From NCBI GenBank assembly GCA_964476505.1, contig CAYZAW010000013.1, forward strand, positions 1-44,682: a stretch of 44,682 bases of DNA, in the 5' to 3' direction. Origin of the DNA: CAYZAW01 sp964476505 (GTDB taxonomy: Bacteria; Bacillota; Clostridia; Christensenellales; CAG-138). Of the stretch, positions 31,895-39,772 are shown piece after piece. Each line of letters starts with the position of its first letter. Positions within the stretch are counted from its first letter, which is position 1. The notes under the pieces are model-generated. The model did not search any database, was not told where the DNA came from, and worked only from the letters and a program-made list of their open reading frames with translations. A program made the position numbers and the translations under genes.

Positions 31895-33337
31895 ATGCTT
31901 CTTTCTAAGCTTTGTGAAGGGTCTGAGATCATCAAACGCACCGGCTCGGATCTGGACGTACAAAACATCGAATGCGATTCGCGAAAGGTAACGCCGGGCT
32001 GCCTGTTCTGCTGCGTGGTAGGCACGTTTTCCGACGGGCACGGCTTTGCAAAACAGGCTGTGGAGGCAGGCGCGATAGCGCTGGTGGTACAGCGTGAAAT
32101 ACCGGAGCTTTCCGTGCCGCAGATTTTGGTTCATAACACGCGCCTTGTAATGGCGGAAATGGCAGCCAAGTTTTACGATCATCCCGAGCGCGGCTTGCGC
32201 TTGGTGGGCGTTACCGGCACCAATGGAAAAACCACCACCACCTATATGTTAAAGGCCATCGCAGAAAAGGCGGGCATGAAGGTGGGGCTTATCGGCACCA
32301 TCCGCAACATGATTGGCGAGCTTATCATCGACACCGAGCGCACCACGCCGGAATCCATCGGCTTATACCGGCTGCTGCGGCAAATGCAGGACGAGGGCGT
32401 AGAGATCGTTATGATCGAGGTGTCCTCCCATTCGCTGGATCAGTACCGGGTGCACGGGCTCGAGTTTGAGGTTGGGGAGTTTACCAACCTCACCCAAGAC
32501 CATCTGGATTACCATAAAACCTTTGAAAACTACCTTGCCGCCAAGAAGAAGCTGTTTTACCAGTGCAAGCAGGCGGTCATCAACATCGACGATCCCCATG
32601 CGGGCGCGCTGATGGACGGGCTTACGCTTCCCATCACCACCTTCGGCATTCGAGAGAAGGCAGACGTTTCCGCCGCTGATATCGACATTACGACCCGCGG
32701 CGTACAGTTCGACCTTCGCACCGAGGGCTTTACTACCCGCATGAACGTGCCTATCCCTGGGCTGTTTTCCGTGTTCAACGCCATGGGCGCGGTGGGCGTT
32801 GCCTTGGCGCTTGGTATTTCCATGGATTGCATCAAGTCCGGTCTGGAAGACATGCAAAGCGTATCCGGCAGGCTGGAGCCGTTGCCGACCGGCAACCGCG
32901 GCTTCTCCGTATTTGTGGATTACGCCCATACGCCGGACGCATTGGAAAACATCTTAAAAACCGTTCGCGGCTTTGCCAAAGGACGCATCATTACCGTGTT
33001 CGGCTGCGGCGGCGACCGCGACCGGGCAAAGCGTCCCATCATGGGCGAGATCGCCGGGCGCTATTCGGACGCACTTGTGGTCACCAGCGACAACCCCCGC
33101 ACGGAAGACCCCTTCAGCATACTGGAAGCCATTGAAGAGGGCGTTAAAAAATCCGGCTGTGCGTACCAGATCATCGAGCAGCGGCGTGATGCCATCAAGG
33201 CGGCGCTGTGTTCTGCCGAGAAGAACGACGTTGTGGTGGTTGCGGGCAAGGGTCACGAAAACTATCAGGAAATCAACGGCGTAAAACACCATTTTGACGA
33301 TAAGGAGATCGTTGTGGAGCTGTTGGAAGAGATATAG
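31895..33337 (+). CDS. murE: UDP-N-acetylmuramoyl-tripeptide synthetase MurE, meso-DAP type
   Basis: A 480-residue Mur ligase that adds the third stem residue to UDP-MurNAc-L-Ala-D-Glu in the cytoplasm. The N-terminal UMAG-binding domain has ECDSRKVTPGCLF. ATP binding: GVTGTNGKTTTTYML (near residues 105-119). The central region includes TNLTQDHLDYHKTFENYLAAKKKLF with the metal-binding His and the Lys that is usually carbamylated. C-terminal VTSDNPRTEDP carries the DNPR motif that selects meso-diaminopimelate over lysine. AAAGGAG precedes the ATG. murF, which usually comes next, is absent; mraY follows after 36 bases. Confidence 0.97.
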   Translation: MLLSKLCEGSEIIKRTGSDLDVQNIECDSRKVTPGCLFCCVVGTFSDGHGFAKQAVEAGAIALVVQREIPELSVPQILVHNTRLVMAEMAAKFYDHPERGLRLVGVTGTNGKTTTTYMLKAIAEKAGMKVGLIGTIRNMIGELIIDTERTTPESIGLYRLLRQMQDEGVEIVMIEVSSHSLDQYRVHGLEFEVGEFTNLTQDHLDYHKTFENYLAAKKKLFYQCKQAVINIDDPHAGALMDGLTLPITTFGIREKADVSAADIDITTRGVQFDLRTEGFTTRMNVPIPGLFSVFNAMGAVGVALALGISMDCIKSGLEDMQSVSGRLEPLPTGNRGFSVFVDYAHTPDALENILKTVRGFAKGRIITVFGCGGDRDRAKRPIMGEIAGRYSDALVVTSDNPRTEDPFSILEAIEEGVKKSGCAYQIIEQRRDAIKAALCSAEKNDVVVVAGKGHENYQEINGVKHHFDDKEIVVELLEEI

Positions 33338-33373
33338 CCCTGCTTTACGAATGAGAATCCTGTTGGAGGAAAC

Positions 33374-34375
33374 ATGCAACAATATGTTTTAGCGGCGCTT
33401 TTGGCGTTCGCGGTGGCGCTTTTACTGGGGCCGGTGATCATTCCGGCGCTAAAGCGCATGAAATTTGGACAAACCGAGCGGGACGACGGCCCCCAGTCTC
33501 ACTTGGTGAAAAGCGGTACGCCCACCATGGGCGGTATCATGATACTGGCGGGCATCTTGGCGGGAACGCTGGCGTTTTATATCGACGGCGTGGAGTTTGC
33601 GCTTCCGGCGCTCTTGGTCACCTTCGTTTGCGGGCTGCTGGGGTTTTTGGACGACTTTATCAAGGTCAGAAAAAAGCGTTCGTTGGGCTTAAAGGCCTAT
33701 CAGAAGATCATCGGCCAGTTTTGCATCGCGCTCATCGTTGCGCTTTATGCCTATAACAGCCCGTATGTTGGCCCGGTGCTGCTGTTCCCGTTTACCGGTG
33801 CACAGTGGGATATGGGCATTTACTACATCCCGTTTGTGATGTTTGTGGTGATCGCCATCGTAAACGCGGTGAACCTAACGGACGGGTTGGACGGGCTGGC
33901 CTCCGGTGTTACGCTGGTGTACGCTGTGTCCATGTGCGTGATATTCATCGTTATGGGGCAGTTGGCAGAAACACTTGGGCAGGTGTATTACTCTGCCAAC
34001 CTCAACGGCATGTCCGTATTTACGGCGTCGGTCGCCGGAGCGTGCTTGGGCTTTCTGCGGTACAATTCGTACCCCGCACGCGTGTTCATGGGGGATACGG
34101 GCTCGCTGGCACTTGGCGGCGCGATCTCTATGATGGCGATCTTCAGCCGCTCCGTGTTCCTGTTTTTAGTGATGGGCGCCTGCTTCGTGGCCTCTGCCGT
34201 CAGCGTGGTGCTGCAGGTGGGTTCCTATAAGCTCCGAAACAAAAAGCGTATTTTTAAAATGGCCCCGCTGCATCATCATTTTGAACTGTGCGGGATTCCG
34301 GAAACAAAGATCGTTGCGTCATACATGATCGTGACCACGGTGCTTTGTCTGGTGTGCCTGTTGGCATACCTGTAA
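33374..34375 (+). CDS. mraY: Phospho-N-acetylmuramoyl-pentapeptide transferase
   Basis: A 333-residue integral membrane enzyme with about ten helices that attaches phospho-MurNAc-pentapeptide to undecaprenyl phosphate, forming lipid I. Signatures: SGTPTMGGIM near the N-terminus, FLDDFIKVRKKRSLGLKAYQK (the aspartate pair), NAVNLTDGLDGLASG, VFMGDTGSLALGG, and the C-terminal MAPLHHHFELCGIPETKIV with the His triad. TGTTGGAGG precedes the ATG. It is followed by an unusually large and structured gap before murD. Confidence 0.98.
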   Translation: MQQYVLAALLAFAVALLLGPVIIPALKRMKFGQTERDDGPQSHLVKSGTPTMGGIMILAGILAGTLAFYIDGVEFALPALLVTFVCGLLGFLDDFIKVRKKRSLGLKAYQKIIGQFCIALIVALYAYNSPYVGPVLLFPFTGAQWDMGIYYIPFVMFVVIAIVNAVNLTDGLDGLASGVTLVYAVSMCVIFIVMGQLAETLGQVYYSANLNGMSVFTASVAGACLGFLRYNSYPARVFMGDTGSLALGGAISMMAIFSRSVFLFLVMGACFVASAVSVVLQVGSYKLRNKKRIFKMAPLHHHFELCGIPETKIVASYMIVTTVLCLVCLLAYL

Positions 34376-34387
34376 ACTCACTTGTTT

Positions 34388-34513
34388 GCCGAGGGGCGGG
34401 TTCTATCGTTGCTGTGGTCTTGTTGGCGCTTGGCATAGCAGATGGAATGGACGGATGTTTGGGGGAGAGCAGCGGCTCTTCTGCCCCAAGCGTCCGCCGC
34501 CCCCGGCTTTTTT
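34388..34513 (+). promoter_or_regulatory. Large terminator-like RNA structure between mraY and murD
   Basis: An outer stem GCCGAGGGGCGG (34388-34399) with CCGCCCCCGGC (34497-34507) is followed directly by six T (34508-34513). Enclosed in it is a second long hairpin, 34449-34495: GGACG/CGTCC, TTGGGG/CCCCAA and GAGAGC/GCTCTT around an AGCG loop. The ribosome site of murD begins only a few bases after the T-run. Other gaps in this part of the cluster are mostly short, so a partial terminator or attenuator is likely. A hydrophobic open frame across 34400-34518 (SIVAVVLLALGIADGMDG) has no plausible start. Confidence 0.6.
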
Positions 34514-34542
34514 CATAGGGAGGGATTGTTACGAAAACAGCA

Positions 34543-35868
34543 TTGATCGTAGGTATGGCACGCTCGGGCATTGGCAGCGCAAAGCTGCTGTGCGGGCAAG
34601 GCTGGCGGGTGATCGCCAACGATACGCGAACGGACATTCCGGGCTTGCACGAAGCCCTTACCGGCTGCAATGTGGAATACGCCTTGGGCGCAGCGCCGGA
34701 AACGCTTTTTAACGACGTTGACCTGATGGTGATATCGCCGGTCATTCCCATGCACAAGCCCTTTGTACAGGCGGCAAAAGCACGGGGCATTGAGGTCATA
34801 GGCGAGATAGAGCTTGGCTACCGATACAGCAAAGGAAGCTTTTACTGCATCACCGGCACCAACGGCAAAACCACCTGTACGGCACTGACCGGGGAAATCA
34901 TGCAGGCGGGCGGCCTGCACACGTTCGTACTGGGTAACATTGGAGATCCCATTACGGAGCATGCAAGCAGCACCCGCGCGGGCGATGTGATCGTTGCGGA
35001 AACGGCGGCGCTCCAGTTGGAGGGCAACAGCACGTTCCACGCGCACGGCGCGGCGGTATGCAACATCACCGAGGATCATTTGGATCATTTCCTCACCATG
35101 GAAAACTACATCGCCGCCAAAAAAATGATATTTATGAACCAAACGGCGGAGGATTTTGCCGTTTTGAATTATGATGATCCCGTGGTGCGGGCAATGGCGC
35201 AGGATACCAAAGCGCAGGTGCTGTATTTCTCCCGTTTGGCGGAGCCGGAATCCGGCGTATTTCTTCGCGGAGAAAACGTGCTGTACCGCATGAACGGGCG
35301 TGAGGGCGTGATCTGCCGGGCGGAGGAGATACGCATTCCCGGCCTGCACAATCTGGAAAACGCCATGCTGTCTTGTGCGCTGGGCTTGTGCGCGGGTGTG
35401 GAGCCGGATGCGATCCGTCAAACGCTGATAAGCTTTGCCGGTGTGGAGCATCGCATCGAGCGGGTCTGCGAAACGGACGGTGTGCTGTACTATAACGATT
35501 CCAAGGGCACCAATCCGGATTCCACCATTAAGGCTATTGCCGCCATGACCCGGCCTACGGTTTTGATATTGGGCGGATACGATAAAAACAACAGCTTTGA
35601 CGGGCTGTTTGCAGCCTTTGGCAATAAGATCAAGGCGGTGGTGGCGTTGGGCGTTACCGCGCCTAAAATCCTTGAAGCGGCAAAACATGCAGGGTATAAA
35701 AACATGCATCATTGCCAAGGGGATTTTCAACAGGCGGTGGACATGGCGCATTTCCTTGCAGCACCCGGCGACGCAGTGCTGCTGTCTCCTGCGTGCGCCA
35801 GCTGGGATATGTTTTCGGATTATGAGCAGCGCGGGCGTGTATTCAAAGAGATCGTTCGTGCGTATTAA
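34543..35868 (+). CDS. murD: UDP-N-acetylmuramoylalanine-D-glutamate ligase
   Basis: The Mur ligase that adds D-Glu to UDP-MurNAc-L-Ala. The N-terminal Rossmann-like domain is ALIVGMARSGIGSAKLL. ATP binding is ITGTNGKTTCTALTGEIM, followed by AETAALQLEG and NITEDHLDHFLTMENYIAAKKMIF. The C-terminal domain includes YNDSKGTNPDST and LILGGYDKNNSFD. The true start is uncertain. The conserved N-terminus appears to begin a few codons before the TTG given here. The only position with a good ribosome site (GGGAGGG, six-base gap) is an ACG at 34531, reading MKTALIVGMARSG if used as a start. TTG at 34543 and ATG at 34555 are both too far from the site. Confidence 0.93.
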   Translation: MIVGMARSGIGSAKLLCGQGWRVIANDTRTDIPGLHEALTGCNVEYALGAAPETLFNDVDLMVISPVIPMHKPFVQAAKARGIEVIGEIELGYRYSKGSFYCITGTNGKTTCTALTGEIMQAGGLHTFVLGNIGDPITEHASSTRAGDVIVAETAALQLEGNSTFHAHGAAVCNITEDHLDHFLTMENYIAAKKMIFMNQTAEDFAVLNYDDPVVRAMAQDTKAQVLYFSRLAEPESGVFLRGENVLYRMNGREGVICRAEEIRIPGLHNLENAMLSCALGLCAGVEPDAIRQTLISFAGVEHRIERVCETDGVLYYNDSKGTNPDSTIKAIAAMTRPTVLILGGYDKNNSFDGLFAAFGNKIKAVVALGVTAPKILEAAKHAGYKNMHHCQGDFQQAVDMAHFLAAPGDAVLLSPACASWDMFSDYEQRGRVFKEIVRAY

Positions 35869-35923
35869 GGCCGTTTCTGGCATATAGATAGCAGTAGCAG
35901 TTTGCTGGAGGGGAGGAAAGCGC

Positions 35924-37075
35924 TTGCGTAAGGCCGGAACATGGGACGGTGCGGAACGTAGATCGCGGGAACGCGACCCTGCCGATAAACCCGGAAGCAT
36001 AGATTTCCCCATTTTCATCAGCATCCTGCTGCTGTGCATCATCGGGCTGGTGGTGGTGTTTTCCGCCAGCTATTACTACGCAGAGGATAAGTTTGCCGAC
36101 GGCATGTATTATGTGCGCAACCAAACGATGCACCTTGGCATTGCGCTTGTAGCCATGCTGGTATTAACAAGAATCGACTACCGGCGCTTAGAAAAGCTGG
36201 CGATACCGGGGCTTGTGGTTTCCATTGCGCTTTTGATCGCCGTACTGGCCTTCGGCAAGGAAGCAAACTCCGCAAAACGCTGGCTGATCGTAGGGCCGGT
36301 TTCTGTGCAGCCCTCCGAGATCGCAAAATTCGGCATGATGCTGTTCATGTGTATGTTTATGAACCGCAGGCGCGCTGTGATGGAGGACTTTGTACACGGC
36401 CTTGTGCCTATGCTTATCGTCATTGCAGTGGTGTGCGGCTTGGTGATGCTGCAGCCCAATATGTCCATGGCGGTCATCATTGGCATGATGGGCGTGATAT
36501 TGCTGTACGTGGGTGGTACAAAGCCAAAGTATATTGCGTTGATCGGCCTTGCAGGCGTAGGGCTGTTCATATTGCTTGCGGTGGTAGCGCCGTACCGGCT
36601 GGCGCGGTTGACCACCTTCCGCGACCCTTGGAAGGATCCGCAGGGAAACGGCTATCAGCTGATACAATCTCTGTATGCGCTGGGCTCCGGCGGTCTGTTC
36701 GGGCAGGGCTTGAACGGCAGCCGCCAAAAGATGCTGTACATGGTGTACGGAGAGAGCGATTTTATATTCGCCATATTGGGCGAGGAGTTGGGCTTCTGCA
36801 TTGCCGGAGCCATCCTGCTGCTGTACTTCTTCATCGTGTATCGCGGCATCCGCGTTGCCATGCGCTGCCGCGACCGGTTTGGCAGCCTACTGGCGGCGGG
36901 CATTACCACGGTATTTGCCATTCAGGTGGCAGTCAATATCGGCGTGGTGTCCGGCATCATGCCAACCACGGGGCAAACGCTGCCCTTTATCAGCGCGGGC
37001 GGCAGCTCGCTGCTGCTGTTTATGTGTGCCATGGGGGTGCTTTTGAATATTTCCCGCCACACCGCGGAGGTTTAG
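35924..37075 (+). CDS. SEDS family peptidoglycan glycosyltransferase FtsW/SpoVE
   Basis: A 383-residue protein with about ten transmembrane helices. It polymerises lipid II at the septum (FtsW) or spore cortex (SpoVE) together with a class B PBP. Signatures: SANSAKRW-like ANSAKRWL, VQPSEIAKFGMMLF, LLYVGGTKPKY, the large external loop QSLYALGSGGLFGQGLNGSRQK with ESDFIFAILGEELG, and the C-terminal MPTTGQTLPFISAGGSSL. It starts with TTG at 35924, with GGGGAGGAAAG eight bases upstream. The cytoplasmic N-terminus (about 30 residues) is charged. The gene lies between murD and murA where many genomes have ftsW-murG. Confidence 0.95.
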   Translation: MRKAGTWDGAERRSRERDPADKPGSIDFPIFISILLLCIIGLVVVFSASYYYAEDKFADGMYYVRNQTMHLGIALVAMLVLTRIDYRRLEKLAIPGLVVSIALLIAVLAFGKEANSAKRWLIVGPVSVQPSEIAKFGMMLFMCMFMNRRRAVMEDFVHGLVPMLIVIAVVCGLVMLQPNMSMAVIIGMMGVILLYVGGTKPKYIALIGLAGVGLFILLAVVAPYRLARLTTFRDPWKDPQGNGYQLIQSLYALGSGGLFGQGLNGSRQKMLYMVYGESDFIFAILGEELGFCIAGAILLLYFFIVYRGIRVAMRCRDRFGSLLAAGITTVFAIQVAVNIGVVSGIMPTTGQTLPFISAGGSSLLLFMCAMGVLLNISRHTAEV

Positions 37076-37092
37076 AGAATCACACACGATTT

Positions 37093-37141
37093 CGGCGTTT
37101 TATGCATAGTATGGTATTGTGCCTGATGGATCGAAACGCCG
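37093..37141 (+). promoter_or_regulatory. Hairpin abutting the murA ribosome site
   Basis: CGGCGTTT (37093-37100) is exactly complementary to AAACGCCG (37134-37141), with a 33-base loop. The right arm takes in the first G of the GGAGG ribosome site of murA. It could lower translation of murA, which also uses a TTG start. There is no T-run, so it is not a terminator. Confidence 0.45.
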
Positions 37142-37154
37142 GAGGTGAAAAGGA

Positions 37155-38420
37155 TTGTCGAGCTTTGTGGTGGAGGGCGGCCAGCCGCTTTCCGGCGTGA
37201 TACGGATTCACGGAGCTAAAAATGCGGCGCTGCCCATTTTAGCTGCCGCACTTTTAGCGGACGCGCCCGTGCATCTTGTTGACTGCCCGCATCTGCTGGA
37301 TGTGGAAAACATGCTGCGGATACTGCGGGCTTTGGGCTGCAAGGCGGTATGGCAAAGCAACGCGCTGCTGGTGGACTCCCGAGATGCCGCCTGCCATGAG
37401 ATACCGGCGGGGCTGGCAAAGGAACTGCGCTCCTCTATTTTTTTACTTGGCCCTATGCTTGCCCGGTTTGGACGGGCGGTTGCCACCTCTCCCGGCGGCT
37501 GTGAGATCGGGCTTCGCCCCATCGACCTGCACTTGCTGGCGCTGGAAGCCCTTGGTGCGGTGATCGAGGAGCATCACGGCTGTATCGACTGCAAAGGGGA
37601 AGCCTTGCGTGGGGCGGACGTACATTTGGGCTATCCCAGTGTGGGCGCAACGGAAAATGCCATGATGGCGGCGACTGCCGCCGTAGGGGAAACCCATATT
37701 TATAACGCGGCGTGTGAGCCGGAAATCGTTGATCTGGCGGCATTTTTGAATACCGTTGGCTGTAAGGTGGAGGGTGCCGGAAGCTCCGTGATCACCATAC
37801 TTGGCAGAGCCGCGCATAAAAGCGCGGCGGCGTATACGCACCGAATTTTGCCGGATCGCATCGTTGCGGGAACATACCTGTGCGCGGCGGCTGTCACCGG
37901 CGGCACGCTGCGGCTGGAAAACGTATGCCGGGAGCATTTGCTGGGCGTTACTGCCAAGCTGGAAGAAGCGGGCTGTGTTGTTTCCTTTCCGCCAGAAAGC
38001 GTTTTGCTGCAAGCGCCGCCACGCCCGCGGCAGCTAAAATTGGTAGAAACCGCCCCGTACCCGGGCTTTCCAACGGATATGCAGGCGCAGCTGTTTGCGG
38101 TATGCGCCATAGCGGGCGGCGTAAGCATAATCGTGGAAAACGTATTTGAAAACAGGTTCAAGCATGTGCCGGAGCTTTGCCGCATGGGCGCGGACATTAC
38201 GGTTCGCGGCTCTGCCGCGGTAATTAGAGGCGTGGAGCGCCTTACGGCGGCGGAGGTGGAGGCAAAAGACCTTCGCGGCGGTGCGGCGCTGGTGATTGCA
38301 GGACTTGCCGCTAAGGGTACAACAAAAGTAAAAAATGCCGAACATATAGATAGAGGATACGAAGCCATGGAGCGCGACCTGTGTGCCGCAGGCGCAAGGA
38401 TCGTACGCGGCGGAGAGTAG
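37155..38420 (+). CDS. murA: UDP-N-acetylglucosamine 1-carboxyvinyltransferase
   Basis: A 421-residue enzyme for the first committed step of peptidoglycan synthesis, transfer of enolpyruvate from PEP to UDP-GlcNAc. GAKNAALPILAAALL at the N-terminus gives the Lys-Asn pair. The catalytic cysteine is Cys116 in TSPGGCEIGLRP; it is the residue targeted by fosfomycin, so no built-in Cys-to-Asp resistance is present. GFPTDMQAQLFAV and VFENRFKHVPEL are further signatures. It starts with TTG at 37155 after GGAGGTGAAAAGGA. It lies inside the dcw cluster at the place where murG is often found. Confidence 0.96.
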   Translation: MSSFVVEGGQPLSGVIRIHGAKNAALPILAAALLADAPVHLVDCPHLLDVENMLRILRALGCKAVWQSNALLVDSRDAACHEIPAGLAKELRSSIFLLGPMLARFGRAVATSPGGCEIGLRPIDLHLLALEALGAVIEEHHGCIDCKGEALRGADVHLGYPSVGATENAMMAATAAVGETHIYNAACEPEIVDLAAFLNTVGCKVEGAGSSVITILGRAAHKSAAAYTHRILPDRIVAGTYLCAAAVTGGTLRLENVCREHLLGVTAKLEEAGCVVSFPPESVLLQAPPRPRQLKLVETAPYPGFPTDMQAQLFAVCAIAGGVSIIVENVFENRFKHVPELCRMGADITVRGSAAVIRGVERLTAAEVEAKDLRGGAALVIAGLAAKGTTKVKNAEHIDRGYEAMERDLCAAGARIVRGGE

Positions 38421-38421
38421 A

Positions 38422-39615
38422 ATGAAAAAAGACCGGGACGAGGGAACGAATAAAACGCGTGTGTACGCGCCCTTTACCGACGGAGAAGAGGAACGCACGG
38501 CGGGCAGCCGCCGGGCAAAGCCTTTTAACCGGCGGCAGGATACGGGCGCGTCTTACGACTGGGTATACCAAGATCAACCGGAAAAGCCGCTGTTCATCGA
38601 TCTTTCGGACGAGCTTTCGGACGAGCCTTCCGAGGAGGACGCGAAGGAGAAACCAAAGAAAAAGCGTGGCTTAAAAAAAGAGAAGGTAAATAAAAAGAAA
38701 AACAAGCCGAAAAAGAAGAACGGTAAAAAGCAGGAGAAGCAGCCGCGCAACTGGAAGAACGTGATCGGCTGGATCATGGCGGCGGTGGTGGCGCTTGGCA
38801 TTATGGCGGGCTTGTATTTCGTGTTTTTGCTGGATACGGTCAAGGTAGAGGGAAACGAGCAATACGCCGATGCCAGCATCATAGAATTATCCGGTCTGCA
38901 CTTTGGCACCCATATGCTGCTGTGCAATTTGGACGCGGCCAAAGAGAACATCCAACAGAACCCGTATCTAAAGGTGGTATCCATAGAGCGAAGCCTGCCT
39001 CGCACCGTTGTGATCACCGTGCAGGAGCGCAAGGAAACCGCTGCCATCCGCTCCATGGATTACGATGTGATCATCGATTCGGAGGGGCATGTGCTTTCCA
39101 TCGGCAGCGGCAGCGATCTTTCGGGCTTGTTGAACGTTTACGGTATTTCTGTGACCGGCTTTCAGGTGGGAAAGCCCATTGGAGACAGTACGGATTTTCG
39201 CACCAACGCGCTGCTTACGATATTCGACAGCCTGCAGGCAAGCGAATTGATGGAAGAGGTTTCCGAGATCGACCTGTCCAATACCATGCGCGTTACCTTT
39301 CGAACGCCCGGCGGCGTTACGGTGCTGATCGGGCAGCCGGAGGGCTTGGAGGACAAGCTTGGCTGGATGCGCGACGGGCTTGCATCGCTTAAGAGGAGCG
39401 GCGTTTCCGGCGGTACGCTGGACGTTAGCGCCCGGGGCGGCGCGATTTACTCGCCGGAGCAGCACGCTTCGCAAAATACAGATACACAGGAACCGCCGCC
39501 GGAGGATACCGACCCTGCGGAACCGCCGCCCGAGGACGGCGATCCGGACGACGGAGCGCCTGCGGATACTCCGGAACCGGAAGATCAGCCAACGCCCTCG
39601 CCCGATGATGTGTAA
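38422..39615 (+). CDS. ftsQ: Cell division protein FtsQ/DivIB
   Basis: A 397-residue bitopic division protein. A long cytoplasmic N-terminus (about 1-110) ends in a lysine-dominated stretch (KEKVNKKKNKPKKKNGKKQ). One transmembrane helix follows (VIGWIMAAVVALGIMAGLYFVF). The external POTRA domain begins VKVEGNEQYADASIIELSGL and NPYLKVVSIERSLPRTVVITV, followed by the FtsQ beta domain. The last ~45 residues are Pro/Glu/Asp repeats (EPPPEDTDPAEPPPEDGDP), unusual for the family and probably disordered outside the cell. The start at 38422 has GGCGGAGAG and is one base after the murA stop; a longer frame overlaps murA. Confidence 0.92.
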   Translation: MKKDRDEGTNKTRVYAPFTDGEEERTAGSRRAKPFNRRQDTGASYDWVYQDQPEKPLFIDLSDELSDEPSEEDAKEKPKKKRGLKKEKVNKKKNKPKKKNGKKQEKQPRNWKNVIGWIMAAVVALGIMAGLYFVFLLDTVKVEGNEQYADASIIELSGLHFGTHMLLCNLDAAKENIQQNPYLKVVSIERSLPRTVVITVQERKETAAIRSMDYDVIIDSEGHVLSIGSGSDLSGLLNVYGISVTGFQVGKPIGDSTDFRTNALLTIFDSLQASELMEEVSEIDLSNTMRVTFRTPGGVTVLIGQPEGLEDKLGWMRDGLASLKRSGVSGGTLDVSARGGAIYSPEQHASQNTDTQEPPPEDTDPAEPPPEDGDPDDGAPADTPEPEDQPTPSPDDV

Positions 39616-39697
39616 TCTATAACACAAAAAAGGGTGCGCTTCGCCGGAACGCACATGGATTCCGCCAAAAACATGTGTAATCCCGCAACAGCGGATA

Positions 39698-39727
39698 TTG
39701 CACAACTGATACCATATATGGTATAGT
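39698..39727 (+). promoter_or_regulatory. Promoter of ftsA-ftsZ with a perfect palindromic operator
   Basis: TTGCAC at 39698-39703, 18-base spacer, TATAGT at 39722-39727. A perfect 16-base palindrome, ATACCATATATGGTAT (39709-39724), fills the spacer and runs into the -10. This arrangement suggests a repressor site. The gap 39616-39697 contains only a GTGCG/CGCAC hairpin (39634-39654 region) without a T-run. Confidence 0.6.
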
Positions 39728-39772
39728 ATGGGTATCTGTAGAACGTATTTATTGTGGCGGGGGTAACGTAGC

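Noticed and set aside
34288..34518. A possible small membrane protein gene between mraY and murD
   Set aside because: The open frame has a hydrophobic stretch, but its only ATG is deep inside mraY in another frame. There is no ribosome site in the gap, and the RNA structure explains the sequence better.
34513..36042. A 509-codon open frame on the minus strand opposite murD
   Set aside because: It is antisense to a clear Mur ligase, shows no family motif, and has the Arg/His-rich composition of a shadow frame in G+C-rich DNA.
37091..37120. TTCGGC and TATTGT as a murA promoter
   Set aside because: Both boxes are poor and the spacing is 18. The region is better explained by the hairpin that ends at the ribosome site.
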